Positions 1 through 6,196 are shown, numbered from the stretch's first letter. The stretch: DNA of 9,687 nt from an uncultured Clostridia bacterium (GCA_904502015.1 CAJGEA010000062.1:1-9687); one strand, 5' to 3'. The notes: a model not told the origin generated them from the letters alone. Translations and numbers: made by a program.

Positions 1-100
1 CATAAGGAAAAACCGTAGGTTTTCCCTTATGCGGCGCCTCTTTTGGTACGCCGAGCCCGCAAGGGCGAGGAGATCTCCCGCTGGTGGGAGAAAAGTACAT
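1..100. other. Structured non-coding stretch with four consecutive hairpins
   Basis: Four local inverted repeats follow one another: 1-14 with 18-31 (14-bp arms, one A.C mismatch, GTA loop), CGGCG 32-36 with CGCCG 49-53, GCCC-GCAA-GGGC at 55-66 (a GNRA-type tetraloop), and CTCCC 75-79 with GGGAG 86-90. The density of short perfect stems suggests a structured RNA or a palindromic intergenic repeat. On the reverse strand an open frame runs from an ATG at 100 out of the window (33 codons), so the tail end or start of an unseen gene cannot be excluded. I do not recognise a named RNA family. No T-tract follows any of the hairpins in the + direction. Confidence 0.4.
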
Positions 101-123
101 AAAAACAGATATCAAACAGACAG

Positions 124-218
124 ATAAATCCAAATTTGAAACACCTCGCCTTCGGGTGAAATGCTTGGCGCGGTATACCCATCCCCGAGCCAAAGCCGTG
201 TCGAAGGCGCCAATTTGA
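124..218 (-). repeat. Intergenic repeat module M1, copy 1 (inverted)
   Basis: The stretch begins with the reverse complement of TCAAATTTGGATTTAT and ends with CCAATTTGA, the same two end sequences that bound the other intergenic elements here. Read on the reverse strand, 197-124 aligns without gaps to 9488-9561: 57 of 74 bases are identical by eye count, including the block GCTTTGGCTCGGGGATGG. It is therefore an older diverged copy of the module downstream of LP2, in the opposite orientation. No coding signal is seen. Confidence 0.75.
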
Positions 219-235
219 GAATCATTCTCAAATTG
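211..235. promoter_or_regulatory. Fur/Zur-family operator (perfect 12-1-12 palindrome)
   Basis: Twelve-base arms, CAATTTGAGAAT at 211-222 and ATTCTCAAATTG at 224-235, are perfectly complementary around a single C at 223. The core TGAGAATCATTCTCA (216-230) has the 7-1-7 layout with central AATNATT that is typical of Fur, Zur and PerR boxes. It ends one base before the -35 hexamer of the promoter for the adjacent Fur-family gene, so metal-dependent autorepression of the regulator and ZnuA genes is the natural reading. The outer left arm coincides with the end of module M1. No second such box was seen in the window. Confidence 0.88.
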
Positions 236-236
236 C

Positions 237-265
237 TTGACACGGGGCGGGGGATGTGGTATAAT
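237..265 (+). promoter_or_regulatory. Sigma-A promoter of the zur-znuA operon
   Basis: TTGACA (237-242) and TATAAT (260-265) are both perfect consensus hexamers with an optimal 17-bp spacer. Transcription would start near 272. This rules out the ATG at 277 as a practical start and favours the GTG at 298. The -35 abuts the palindromic operator, so bound regulator would block polymerase. Confidence 0.93.
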
Positions 266-297
266 AGGATGAAAAAATGCGAAAGGAGGGCGTAACT

Positions 298-801
298 GTG
301 TCCGCTTCCTATAAAACCGCGGGGCGCACGCGGCTTCTCGCCCACCTCGCCGCCCATCCCGACCGCCACGCCACGGCGGACGAGCTGGCCGCCGAGCTGG
401 CGGCCTCCGCCGCGCCCACGGACAAGCCCATCGGCAAGAGCACCCTCTACCGCCAGCTCGCCGAGCTGTGCGCCGACGGCATCGTCCGCAAGTACCGCAG
501 CGACGGCCAATCCGCCTTCGTCTACCAGTACCTTGGCACGGGGGATTGCGGGTATCACTTCCACCTCAAATGCGTGGTGTGCGGCGCGGTGACGCATCTC
601 GACTGCCCGCTCGGCGAGGAGCTGATGGCGCACATCCGCTCCGACCACCGCTTTCGCGTGGACGGGGGGCGCTCCATTCTGTACGGGTGCTGTGACGGCT
701 GTGCGGATACATCGGATACGCCTATCCAACAGCCCTCGGACAAGCCCCCTTGCACCCATGACCACCACACCCATGAAAAAGGAACCCATCGCCATGAATA
801 A
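298..801 (+). CDS. zur: Fur-family metalloregulator, probable zinc uptake regulator Zur
   Basis: This is a 167-aa DNA-binding repressor that senses metal in the cytoplasm. The N-terminal winged helix spans about residues 10-78, with the recognition-helix motif GKSTLYRQLAEL at 46-57. A dimerisation and metal domain follows, with HFHLKCVVCG (87-96) and two CxxC pairs (C92/C95 and C132/C135) that form the structural zinc site of the family. The C-terminal tail from C152 onward is rich in His (THDHHTHEKGTHRHE), an unusual extra metal-binding segment. The GTG start at 298 is chosen because AAAGGAGG (282-289) lies 8 nt upstream; an in-frame ATG at 277 is only about 5 nt from the predicted transcript start and overlaps that ribosome site. 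The stop overlaps the next gene by 8 nt. Zinc specificity is inferred from the ZnuA neighbour; Fur or PerR activity cannot be excluded from sequence alone. Confidence 0.88.
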   Translation: MSASYKTAGRTRLLAHLAAHPDRHATADELAAELAASAAPTDKPIGKSTLYRQLAELCADGIVRKYRSDGQSAFVYQYLGTGDCGYHFHLKCVVCGAVTHLDCPLGEELMAHIRSDHRFRVDGGRSILYGCCDGCADTSDTPIQQPSDKPPCTHDHHTHEKGTHRHE

Positions 802-1771
802 ATTACATCTTCGCCGCGCGGCGACCCTGCTCGCGCTCCTCCTTCTGCTCTGCGCCTGCCTGCCCGCCTGCGGCGGCGCGACACAGAGCCACAAAAACAA
901 CGGTTGCCTGACCGTGGTTTGCACGAACTACGCCGCGTTTGACCTCGCCCGCGAGATCGTGGGGGGCGGTGCAATCCCCGACACCACCTCGGTACAGGTG
1001 ATCATGCTGGGCCGCCCCGGTCAGGATATGCACAGCTACGAGCCTACCGCCGCCGATATCATCGAGATCGGGGGCGCGGATATTCTCGTCTGCGTGGGCA
1101 CCGAGAGCTGGCTGGATGCCGCCGTCAAGGCATCGGGGAACAAGGATCTCATCCGCGTCGCCATGACCGAGGTGTGCGACACCCTGCCCGAGCCTCTGGT
1201 GGAGGAGGGACACGACCATGATCATGACCACGCCGACGGCTCGGTCTGCGTGAGCGAGAGCGACGAGCACGTCTGGCTCTCGCTGAAAAACGCCCGCCGG
1301 ATCGCCGATGCCATCACCGACGCGGCCTGTGAGGCTGTTCCCGCCGAGAGCGCCTTGTGGAAGGGGCAATCCAACGCCCTTCAAGTGAAACTCATGGAGC
1401 TGGAGCGGGAGTACGCCCTGATGATGCAATCCGCCGTCCGCGACACCATCCTGATCGCCGACCGCCATCCCTTCGGCTACCTCGCGTACGAGTTGGGGCT
1501 GACCTGCTACGCCGCCTTCCCCGGCTGCTCGTCCGAGACCTCGGCCTCCTTCGCCACCCAGACCGCATTGATTGAGAAGACGAAGGAGCTTGACCTGCCC
1601 TACATCTACGTCATGGAGGGCTCGAACACCTCGATTGCCAAGGCCATTGTCGATGCCACGGGTGCCGAGATCCTCACCCTCCAGTCCCTCCAGGTCGTCA
1701 CCGACTACGAAACCTCCTACCTCGCCGTCATGCGCGACAACCTCGAGGCCCTGCGAAAGGGTTTGAGTTGA
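794..1771 (+). CDS. znuA: ZnuA-like zinc ABC transporter substrate-binding lipoprotein
   Basis: This 325-aa surface lipoprotein of the cluster 9 (ZnuA/TroA) binding-protein family would capture zinc outside the membrane and hand it to the permease. A signal peptide with a long Leu run ends in the lipobox LPAC (lipidated C26). Expected metal ligands are visible: H80 in DMHSYEPTAAD, H159 in DEHVWLS and H225 in ADRHPFGYLA, with an acidic residue in VMEGSNT as the likely fourth position. The short His/Asp loop HDHDHDH (140-146) is the hallmark that separates zinc from manganese binders. The start at 794 lies inside the zur stop region (ATGAATAA), with AAAAAGGAA upstream at 776-784, indicating translational coupling. 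Upstream in-frame ATGs at 692 and 773 would place extra residues before the signal peptide and were rejected. Unusually, the ATPase and permease do not follow directly; LP1 intervenes. Confidence 0.93.
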   Translation: MNKLHLRRAATLLALLLLLCACLPACGGATQSHKNNGCLTVVCTNYAAFDLAREIVGGGAIPDTTSVQVIMLGRPGQDMHSYEPTAADIIEIGGADILVCVGTESWLDAAVKASGNKDLIRVAMTEVCDTLPEPLVEEGHDHDHDHADGSVCVSESDEHVWLSLKNARRIADAITDAACEAVPAESALWKGQSNALQVKLMELEREYALMMQSAVRDTILIADRHPFGYLAYELGLTCYAAFPGCSSETSASFATQTALIEKTKELDLPYIYVMEGSNTSIAKAIVDATGAEILTLQSLQVVTDYETSYLAVMRDNLEALRKGLS

Positions 1772-1783
1772 GGGACGGATTTT

Positions 1784-1800
1784 GTGGGGCGTTTCCCCAC
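1784..1800 (+). other. Small hairpin after znuA
   Basis: GTGGGG (1784-1789) pairs with CCCCAC (1795-1800) around a 5-nt loop, 12 nt after the znuA stop. It lacks a following T-tract, so it is not a convincing intrinsic terminator. It may stabilise the 3' end or be part of the repeat-rich intergenic DNA. Confidence 0.35.
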
Positions 1801-1819
1801 ACCCCGCGATTGAACCATG

Positions 1820-2075
1820 TTCAAATTTGGATTTGTCGTGCAGGGGCGTTGCCCCTGCACCCCACCAGAAATCCTTTTTGAAAACCTCCTCACTTCGTTC
1901 GGTGCGAATTTGCCTTCAGCAAATATCGCGAAGGGTTCTGGACTTCCTAAAACTTTAAAAAACATATATTGGACAAATGTTTTTTAAACATGTTTTTAAA
2001 GGTTCTTGAGGGGGGCCGGGGGAACTTCTTGCAAGAAGTTCCCCCGCCGTTCTCCCCGATAAACCCCAATTTGAA
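1820..2075 (+). repeat. Intergenic inverted-ended element, copy A (MITE-like)
   Basis: The element fills most of the 349-bp gap between znuA and LP1. It starts with TTCAAATTTGGATTTGTCG (1820-1838) and ends with CGATAAACCCCAATTTGAA (2057-2075); these ends are imperfect inverted repeats, with 3 mismatches in 19. Inside are a perfect 10-bp stem (1838-1847 with 1851-1860, loop GTT), a CCAGAA/TTCTGG hairpin (1865-1870 with 1936-1941) whose loop holds a 48-bp insert, an AT-rich middle, and a perfect 30-nt palindrome at 2017-2046 (core GGGGGAACTTCTTG and its complement). The same order of modules appears, reversed, in copy B. No transposase is encoded. Confidence 0.85.
1886..1933 (+). repeat. Nested 48-bp repeat unit, copy 1
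   Basis: This unit is identical to 4304-4351 except at one base (A1918 versus G4336). It begins CTCCTCACTTCGTTCGG and ends TATCGCGAAG, and contains the small perfect hairpin-like core ATTTGCCTTCRGCAAAT. Here it sits in the loop of the CCAGAA/TTCTGG hairpin of element A. The corresponding hairpin in element B (4432-4460) has no insert. Confidence 0.85.
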
Positions 2076-2100
2076 AACCGAGCAATACATGCATTATATT
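2071..2100 (+). promoter_or_regulatory. Possible promoter of LP1, -35 supplied by the element end
   Basis: TTGAAA (2071-2076) and TATATT (2095-2100) are spaced by 18 bp and lie upstream of the ribosome-binding site AAAGGAG (2107-2113). The -35 hexamer is formed by the right end of element A, which terminates in CAATTTGAAAA. The match is reasonable but not perfect, and read-through from the zur-znuA promoter is an alternative. Confidence 0.45.
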
Positions 2101-2120
2101 TCCTTGAAAGGAGTCATCCC

Positions 2121-4235
2121 ATGAAAATCCGCACCATTGCCCTCTTCCTCGCCTTTGCGACCCTTGCCCTGACCGGCACCGCCTGCGTGGGTGGCGGTCA
2201 ATCCACCGATCCCGACACCACCCCCGACACCGACGCTACAACCAACCCCGAGGACACCGCTGCCGACACGGCCGCCGATACGACTCCCGAGGACACCGCT
2301 ACCGACACGGCCGCCGATACGACTCCCGAGGACACCACCGCCGATGACGAAGGCGACGTTACCACCCCCGTAGAGGATGACAATGCCCTCGCCGCGCCGC
2401 AGGTCATTGAATTCGATCCCACCGTGACCATCACCGAAAGTGGTACCACTGCCAAGGTGACCGCGAACGGCGACCTCGCCTACACCGCAACGGGACATAA
2501 GTCGGTCAGCGGCGACCGCTTCGTCATCAACCGCGACTTCACCGTGACCTTTGATCCCTCCGCCACCACGGCGGCCGATTTCAACCGCTTCTCCATCTGC
2601 TACGTGTCCGACCAGCCCATCAAGGGCACGGTCACCTACACTGAGGGCGGCACCGAAAAGACCGATTATTTCTTCATGGAGGCGGGCGAGCGGACCTTCT
2701 CCTGCCTGACCACCAACTATCTGAAGGGCACCAAGGGCAAGAACATCACCTCCATGACCTTTACCACCTGCAACGGCGAGGCCGCGCGCTTTGCCCTCTG
2801 CCTGCTTCGCACCTACGATTACCCCATCTACAAATCCGGCTCGGATGATACCTACTACATCTCCAACGACCGCTTCCGCCTCGGCATCCGTCTTTCGTGG
2901 GGCGGCGGCATTAACTACCTGCGCGACAAGCAGGCGCGCGGCATCATGGACGAGGTGACCAACCTCATCAACCAGTACGACACGGGCCGTCTCGTCCAGC
3001 AGTCCTACTACGGCACGTACGGCGAGGGCGACTATGAGGCAGGTGAGTTCAACAACTCCAAGTGGTGCTACAACCCTGTGCAGGGCGGCGATAAGTACCA
3101 GAACCACAGCCGCATCATCGACGTGGTGGTGAAGGAGCATTCGGTCTACATCAAATCCCAGCCGCAGGACTGGTCGCTGAACAACCGGATCACCCCCAGC
3201 TACATGGAGAACACCTACATTCTGTACGAGGATCGCGTGCAGGTGGACAACCGCTTCGTGGATTTCTCGAACATGACGCACCGCTACGCTCACCAGGAGC
3301 TGCCCGCCTTCTACACCTTGAGCTGCTTTGACAAGTTCACGTGGTACGGCGGGTCCAATGGCTGGACGGGGGATGCGCTGTCCTCCCGCGACGACTTGAA
3401 TTTCTGGGGAGACCCCGCGTACAGCGCGGATTGCCAGTTCCCCATGCGCAAGAGCAACACCGAGACGTGGTGCGCGTGGACGAACAGCGAGAAGAACTAC
3501 GGCATCGGCCTGTACGTGCCTAACGTGGATCTGCTGTACGCAGGCCGCCACGAGTACAACGGGTCGGCCTCTGCCAAGTCGGGCGCGACCAACTACGTTG
3601 CCCCCCTCAATACCCTGCTCCTTGTGTCCTATGAGCCTGTTGAGTACAGCTACCTGATCACCGTGGGCTCGGTGGAGCAGATCCGCGAAATCTTTACGGC
3701 CAACAAGGATTTTGCCGCTAACGAAAGCCTGCACAAGAATTACCAATCCATGCGTATCGGCGACACCGAGGTTATCGTATCGGGCGACACCACCTCCATC
3801 GACCTCAAGGAGACACAGAGCCGGAATCTGATCTTCCCCTCGAACAACGCCACCGTTGTTTACGATGCGACTGAAAAAGCCCTCAAGCTCACCGCGACGG
3901 GTGACGACACGGGTGTTCACGTGCGTCTGGAGTCGCTGGGCGGCATTCCCACCGCGGGAAAGGGTACGCTGGTGCTTGAGTACATGATCCCCGTGACCAA
4001 CGCGGGCGCGAGCTATCAGACCGACGTGTTCATTTGCGCAGGCAGCTACACCGATGCCGCCGAGGCCTGCCGCGTGCGCCTGCCGCTCGTCAAGGACGGT
4101 GAGTATCACCGTCTGGAGATCCCCGTTTCGGATTATGCCTATTGGACGGGCAACCTCAACGCGCTCCGCTTTGATTTCTTTGACGTAGCCCCCGCAGGCG
4201 ACGTCATGTACCTCCGCGCCGTTGAGCTGAAGTAA
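2121..4235 (+). CDS. LP1: large secreted lipoprotein of unrecognised family, possible glycan-active or glycan-binding protein
   Basis: This 704-aa protein is predicted to be exported. A signal peptide ends at TGTAC (lipid anchor C22), followed by an acidic Thr/Asp/Pro linker (about 23-95) that should hold the body away from the membrane. From about residue 100 a beta-rich region runs to 235. A core (about 240-555) follows, with the motifs LSWGGGINYL, DTGRLVQQSYYG, NPVQGGD, SQPQDWSLNN, THRYAHQE (386-393), NFWGDPAY and SNTETWCAWT. A C-terminal domain (about 565-704) ends in WTGNLNALRFDFFD, which resembles the jelly-roll domains often appended to secreted carbohydrate-active proteins. The start at 2121 follows AAAGGAG with 7-nt spacing. 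The core's Gly-Gly and Asn motifs recall galactose-mutarotase-like beta-sandwiches, but this is inference and I do not recognise a named family. The gene interrupts the zinc operon and is flanked by inverted copies A and B. Confidence 0.9.
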   Translation: MKIRTIALFLAFATLALTGTACVGGGQSTDPDTTPDTDATTNPEDTAADTAADTTPEDTATDTAADTTPEDTTADDEGDVTTPVEDDNALAAPQVIEFDPTVTITESGTTAKVTANGDLAYTATGHKSVSGDRFVINRDFTVTFDPSATTAADFNRFSICYVSDQPIKGTVTYTEGGTEKTDYFFMEAGERTFSCLTTNYLKGTKGKNITSMTFTTCNGEAARFALCLLRTYDYPIYKSGSDDTYYISNDRFRLGIRLSWGGGINYLRDKQARGIMDEVTNLINQYDTGRLVQQSYYGTYGEGDYEAGEFNNSKWCYNPVQGGDKYQNHSRIIDVVVKEHSVYIKSQPQDWSLNNRITPSYMENTYILYEDRVQVDNRFVDFSNMTHRYAHQELPAFYTLSCFDKFTWYGGSNGWTGDALSSRDDLNFWGDPAYSADCQFPMRKSNTETWCAWTNSEKNYGIGLYVPNVDLLYAGRHEYNGSASAKSGATNYVAPLNTLLLVSYEPVEYSYLITVGSVEQIREIFTANKDFAANESLHKNYQSMRIGDTEVIVSGDTTSIDLKETQSRNLIFPSNNATVVYDATEKALKLTATGDDTGVHVRLESLGGIPTAGKGTLVLEYMIPVTNAGASYQTDVFICAGSYTDAAEACRVRLPLVKDGEYHRLEIPVSDYAYWTGNLNALRFDFFDVAPAGDVMYLRAVELK
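2247..2340 (+). repeat. In-frame 39-bp tandem repeat in the LP1 linker
   Basis: Two consecutive 39-bp units (2247-2285 and 2286-2324) encode PEDTAADTAADTT and PEDTATDTAADTT, followed by a degenerating third start (PEDTTAD). All units are multiples of three, so copy-number change would alter linker length without a frameshift. Confidence 0.85.
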
Positions 4236-4243
4236 GGCGCACT

Positions 4244-4505
4244 TTCAAATTTGGATTTGTCGGGGAGGCGAGGAGAACGACTGTGGGGGAACTTCTTGAA
4301 AGTCTCCTCACTTCGTTCGGTGCGAATTTGCCTTCGGCAAATATCGCGAAGTTCCCCCACACCCCCTCAAGAACCTTCAAAAAATATTGCCAAAAGATAT
4401 TGTCAAATATATTTTTCAAGTTTTTTGAAGTCCAGAAACTTTTTTCAAAAAAGTTTCTGGTGGGGTGCAGGGGTGAAACCCCTGCGAGATAAACCCCAAT
4501 TTGAA
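4244..4505 (-). repeat. Intergenic inverted-ended element, copy B (inverted relative to A)
   Basis: This 262-bp element fills nearly all of the 318-bp gap between LP1 and znuC. It is bounded by TTCAAATTTGGATTTGTCG (4244-4262) and GATAAACCCCAATTTGAA (4488-4505). Read on the reverse strand it has the same module order as copy A: a GCAGGGG/CCCCTGC stem (4467-4473 with 4479-4485), a perfect 14-1-14 hairpin at 4432-4460 (arm CCAGAAACTTTTTT), an AT-rich middle bounded by CTTCAAAAAA (4375-4384) and TTTTTTGAAG (4421-4430), and a 14-bp stem of TGTGGGGGAACTTC (4282-4295) with 4348-4361. A 46-bp insert interrupts the loop of that last stem. The remaining bases before znuC hold its ribosome site, AAAAGGAA (4541-4548). 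Confidence 0.85.
4304..4351 (+). repeat. Nested 48-bp repeat unit, copy 2
   Basis: This unit differs by one base from 1886-1933. It lies in the loop of a different host hairpin from copy 1, and in the opposite orientation relative to the host element. The near-identical element at 9562-9687 lacks exactly the 46 bp at 4303-4348, giving an empty-site comparison within this window. Confidence 0.88.
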
Positions 4506-4553
4506 AACGATTACGTTAAGATTATTGACAAAAAACATCCAAAAGGAACCATT

Positions 4554-5321
4554 ATGCCACTCATTCAAGCCAAAAACCTCACCCTCGCCTACGACGGCAT
4601 CCCCGTAGCCGTGGGCATTGATTTTGAAGTGAGCGAGGGCGACTACCTCTGCGTTGTGGGCGAGAACGGCTCGGGCAAAAGCACCCTGCTCAAAGCCATT
4701 CTCGGCCTGCACCCCATCGCGGGCGGCACGCTGGAGATCTCCCCCGAGGCGCGCCGCGCAGGCGTGGGATACCTGCCCCAGCACACCCCCGCCCAGCGCG
4801 ATTTCCCCGCCTCGGTGCGGGAGATCGTGGAGTCGGGCTGCTTGCACCATGCCGGCCGCCGCCCCTTTTTCCGATGCGATACCAAAAACCACGTCCGCAC
4901 CGCCCTGGAGCGCATGGGTATCACTCACCTAGCCAATGAGTGCTACCGCGAGCTTTCGGGCGGTCAGCAGCAGCGGGTTCTGCTTGCCCGCGCCTATTGC
5001 GCCACGGGTAAGCTCATCGTGCTGGACGAGCCCATCGCGGGCCTCGATCCCATCGCCATGCAGGAGATGTACCGCCTGATCGCCGAGCTGAATCACGGCG
5101 GCGTGGCGGTGGTCATGGTGTCCCATGACGTCGCTGCGGCGGTGGGCTACGCCACCCACATCCTCCACGTGGACAAGGAGACCTCCTTCTTCGGTACCAC
5201 CGAGGAGTACGTCAGATCCCCCCGCGGCCGCAAATTCGGCTGTATGGGGCGGTGGAATATCCCCGACACGCGCTCGGTGCTGGATCTGCGCCACGGGGAC
5301 GCGGGAGGTGACCACACATGA
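4554..5321 (+). CDS. znuC: Zinc ABC transporter ATP-binding protein ZnuC
   Basis: This 255-aa cytoplasmic ATPase powers metal import through the ZnuB permease. All ABC motifs are present: Walker A GENGSGKST (36-44), Q-loop Q76 in GYLPQ, signature LSGGQ (134-138), Walker B LIVLDE (154-159), D-loop GLDP (163-166) and switch histidine H191 in VMVSHD. The start at 4554 is set by AAAAGGAA a few bases upstream; the frame is open further upstream, through the repeat element to 4251, but that stretch is low-complexity repeat DNA and not part of the protein family. The gene overlaps znuB by four bases (ATGA), the classic coupled arrangement. It is separated from its usual partner znuA by LP1 and two repeat elements, so its expression may depend on read-through or on a weak local promoter. 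Manganese or iron specificity cannot be excluded from this subunit alone. Confidence 0.94.
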   Translation: MPLIQAKNLTLAYDGIPVAVGIDFEVSEGDYLCVVGENGSGKSTLLKAILGLHPIAGGTLEISPEARRAGVGYLPQHTPAQRDFPASVREIVESGCLHHAGRRPFFRCDTKNHVRTALERMGITHLANECYRELSGGQQQRVLLARAYCATGKLIVLDEPIAGLDPIAMQEMYRLIAELNHGGVAVVMVSHDVAAAVGYATHILHVDKETSFFGTTEEYVRSPRGRKFGCMGRWNIPDTRSVLDLRHGDAGGDHT

Positions 5322-6196
5322 CCATCTCTGTAAACGCGCTGCTTGCCACGGGTGCGTGGAGCACCCTCGTGCATTACTTCTCCTACCCCTTCGTGCGCTA
5401 CGCCGTGCTGGCCAGCGTGCTGATCGCGCTGTGCGCGGGGCTCCTCGGCGTGGTACTGGTGCTCAAGCGCTACGCCATGATCGGTGACGGCCTTTCCCAC
5501 GTTGCCTTTGGCGCGATGGCGGTGGCCGCCGTTCTGGGCTTTGCCCCCATGGTGGTTGCCCTGCCCGTGACGGTGGCGGTGGCCATTCTGCTCCTGCTCG
5601 CGGGAGAAAAACGGCTCATCAAGGGAGATTCCGCCATTGCTATGCTCTCGGCGGGCTCGCTGGCGGTGGGCTATTTGCTGCTCAATCTGTTCCCCTCGTC
5701 GGATTCGGGCAGTCTGTCGGGTGACGTGTGCGCCTCGCTGTTCGGTTCCACCTCCATGCTCACGCTATCGGAGTCCGATGTGTGGCTGTGCGTGGGGCTG
5801 TCGGGCGCCGTGATCGGCTTTTTCGTGCTGTGTTACCACCGCATTTTTGCCGTCACGTTTGACGAGGGCTTTGCCACCTCGTCAGGCGTGCGGGTGCGGG
5901 TGTATAATTTTCTCATTGCGGCGGTCAGCGGCATCGTGATTGTGCTGGCCATGAAGCTGGTGGGGGCATTGCTCATCTCGGCGCTGGTGATCTTTCCCGC
6001 GCTGTCTGCCATGCGGGTGTTCCGCAGCTTCCGCGCGGTGGTCATCTGCTCGGCGGTGCTGGCGGTCGCAGGCTCGCTGGTGGGACTCATTGCCGCGCTC
6101 CTGCTCTCCACGCCTACGGGCGCGTCGGTGGTGGTGGTGCATATCGTCATCCTCGCCGCCTTTTCGCTGATCGGCAAGCTCGCTCCGCGCGGGTGA
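5318..6196 (+). CDS. znuB: Zinc ABC transporter membrane permease ZnuB (ABC-3 family)
   Basis: This 292-aa integral membrane protein forms the metal channel with ZnuC. About eight hydrophobic segments are visible, starting at about residues 27-49. The family signature RYAMIGDGLSHVAFGA (51-66) sits between the first two segments, as in ABC-3 permeases. Further conserved blocks are KGDSAIAMLSAGSL, FDEGFATSSGV (the cytoplasmic coupling region) and MKLVGALLISALVIFPA. The length is normal for the family. The start at 5318 overlaps the znuC stop (ATGA) and follows GGGAGGTG at 5303-5310. No clear intrinsic terminator follows; element C begins 21 nt after the stop codon. Confidence 0.94.
   Translation: MTISVNALLATGAWSTLVHYFSYPFVRYAVLASVLIALCAGLLGVVLVLKRYAMIGDGLSHVAFGAMAVAAVLGFAPMVVALPVTVAVAILLLLAGEKRLIKGDSAIAMLSAGSLAVGYLLLNLFPSSDSGSLSGDVCASLFGSTSMLTLSESDVWLCVGLSGAVIGFFVLCYHRIFAVTFDEGFATSSGVRVRVYNFLIAAVSGIVIVLAMKLVGALLISALVIFPALSAMRVFRSFRAVVICSAVLAVAGSLVGLIAALLLSTPTGASVVVVHIVILAAFSLIGKLAPRG

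Noticed and set aside
277..297. ATG at 277 as the start of zur
   Set aside because: It lies about 5 nt from the predicted transcript start and its first codons overlap the strong ribosome site that serves the GTG at 298.
692..793. Upstream in-frame ATGs (692 and 773) as znuA starts
   Set aside because: They would add residues ahead of a complete lipoprotein signal peptide and lie inside zur; the ATG at 794 has its own ribosome site.
112..924. Reverse-strand open frame across zur and the znuA start
   Set aside because: It is antisense to two well-supported genes and ends in repeat module M1; there is no recognisable domain.
1784..1860. Intrinsic terminator after znuA
   Set aside because: Two good stems (1784-1800 and 1838-1860) are present but neither is followed by a T-tract.
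2094..4109. Long open frame antisense to LP1 (671 codons, reverse strand)
   Set aside because: It mirrors LP1 and arises from GC-rich C-ending codons. The translation is low-complexity Val/Gly/His/Arg with no ribosome site or family motif, whereas LP1 has a signal peptide, ribosome site and paralog.
4500..4550. Separate promoter or Zur box directly upstream of znuC
   Set aside because: TTGAAA at the element end lacks a good -10 at proper spacing, TTGACA at 4525-4530 leaves no room for a -10 before the start codon, and no palindrome like that at 211-235 is present. Absence is not proven.
4251..4553. Extension of znuC upstream through element B
   Set aside because: The open frame there is repeat-element sequence with no family similarity. 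The ATG at 4554 has a ribosome site and begins exactly at the usual ABC N-terminus.
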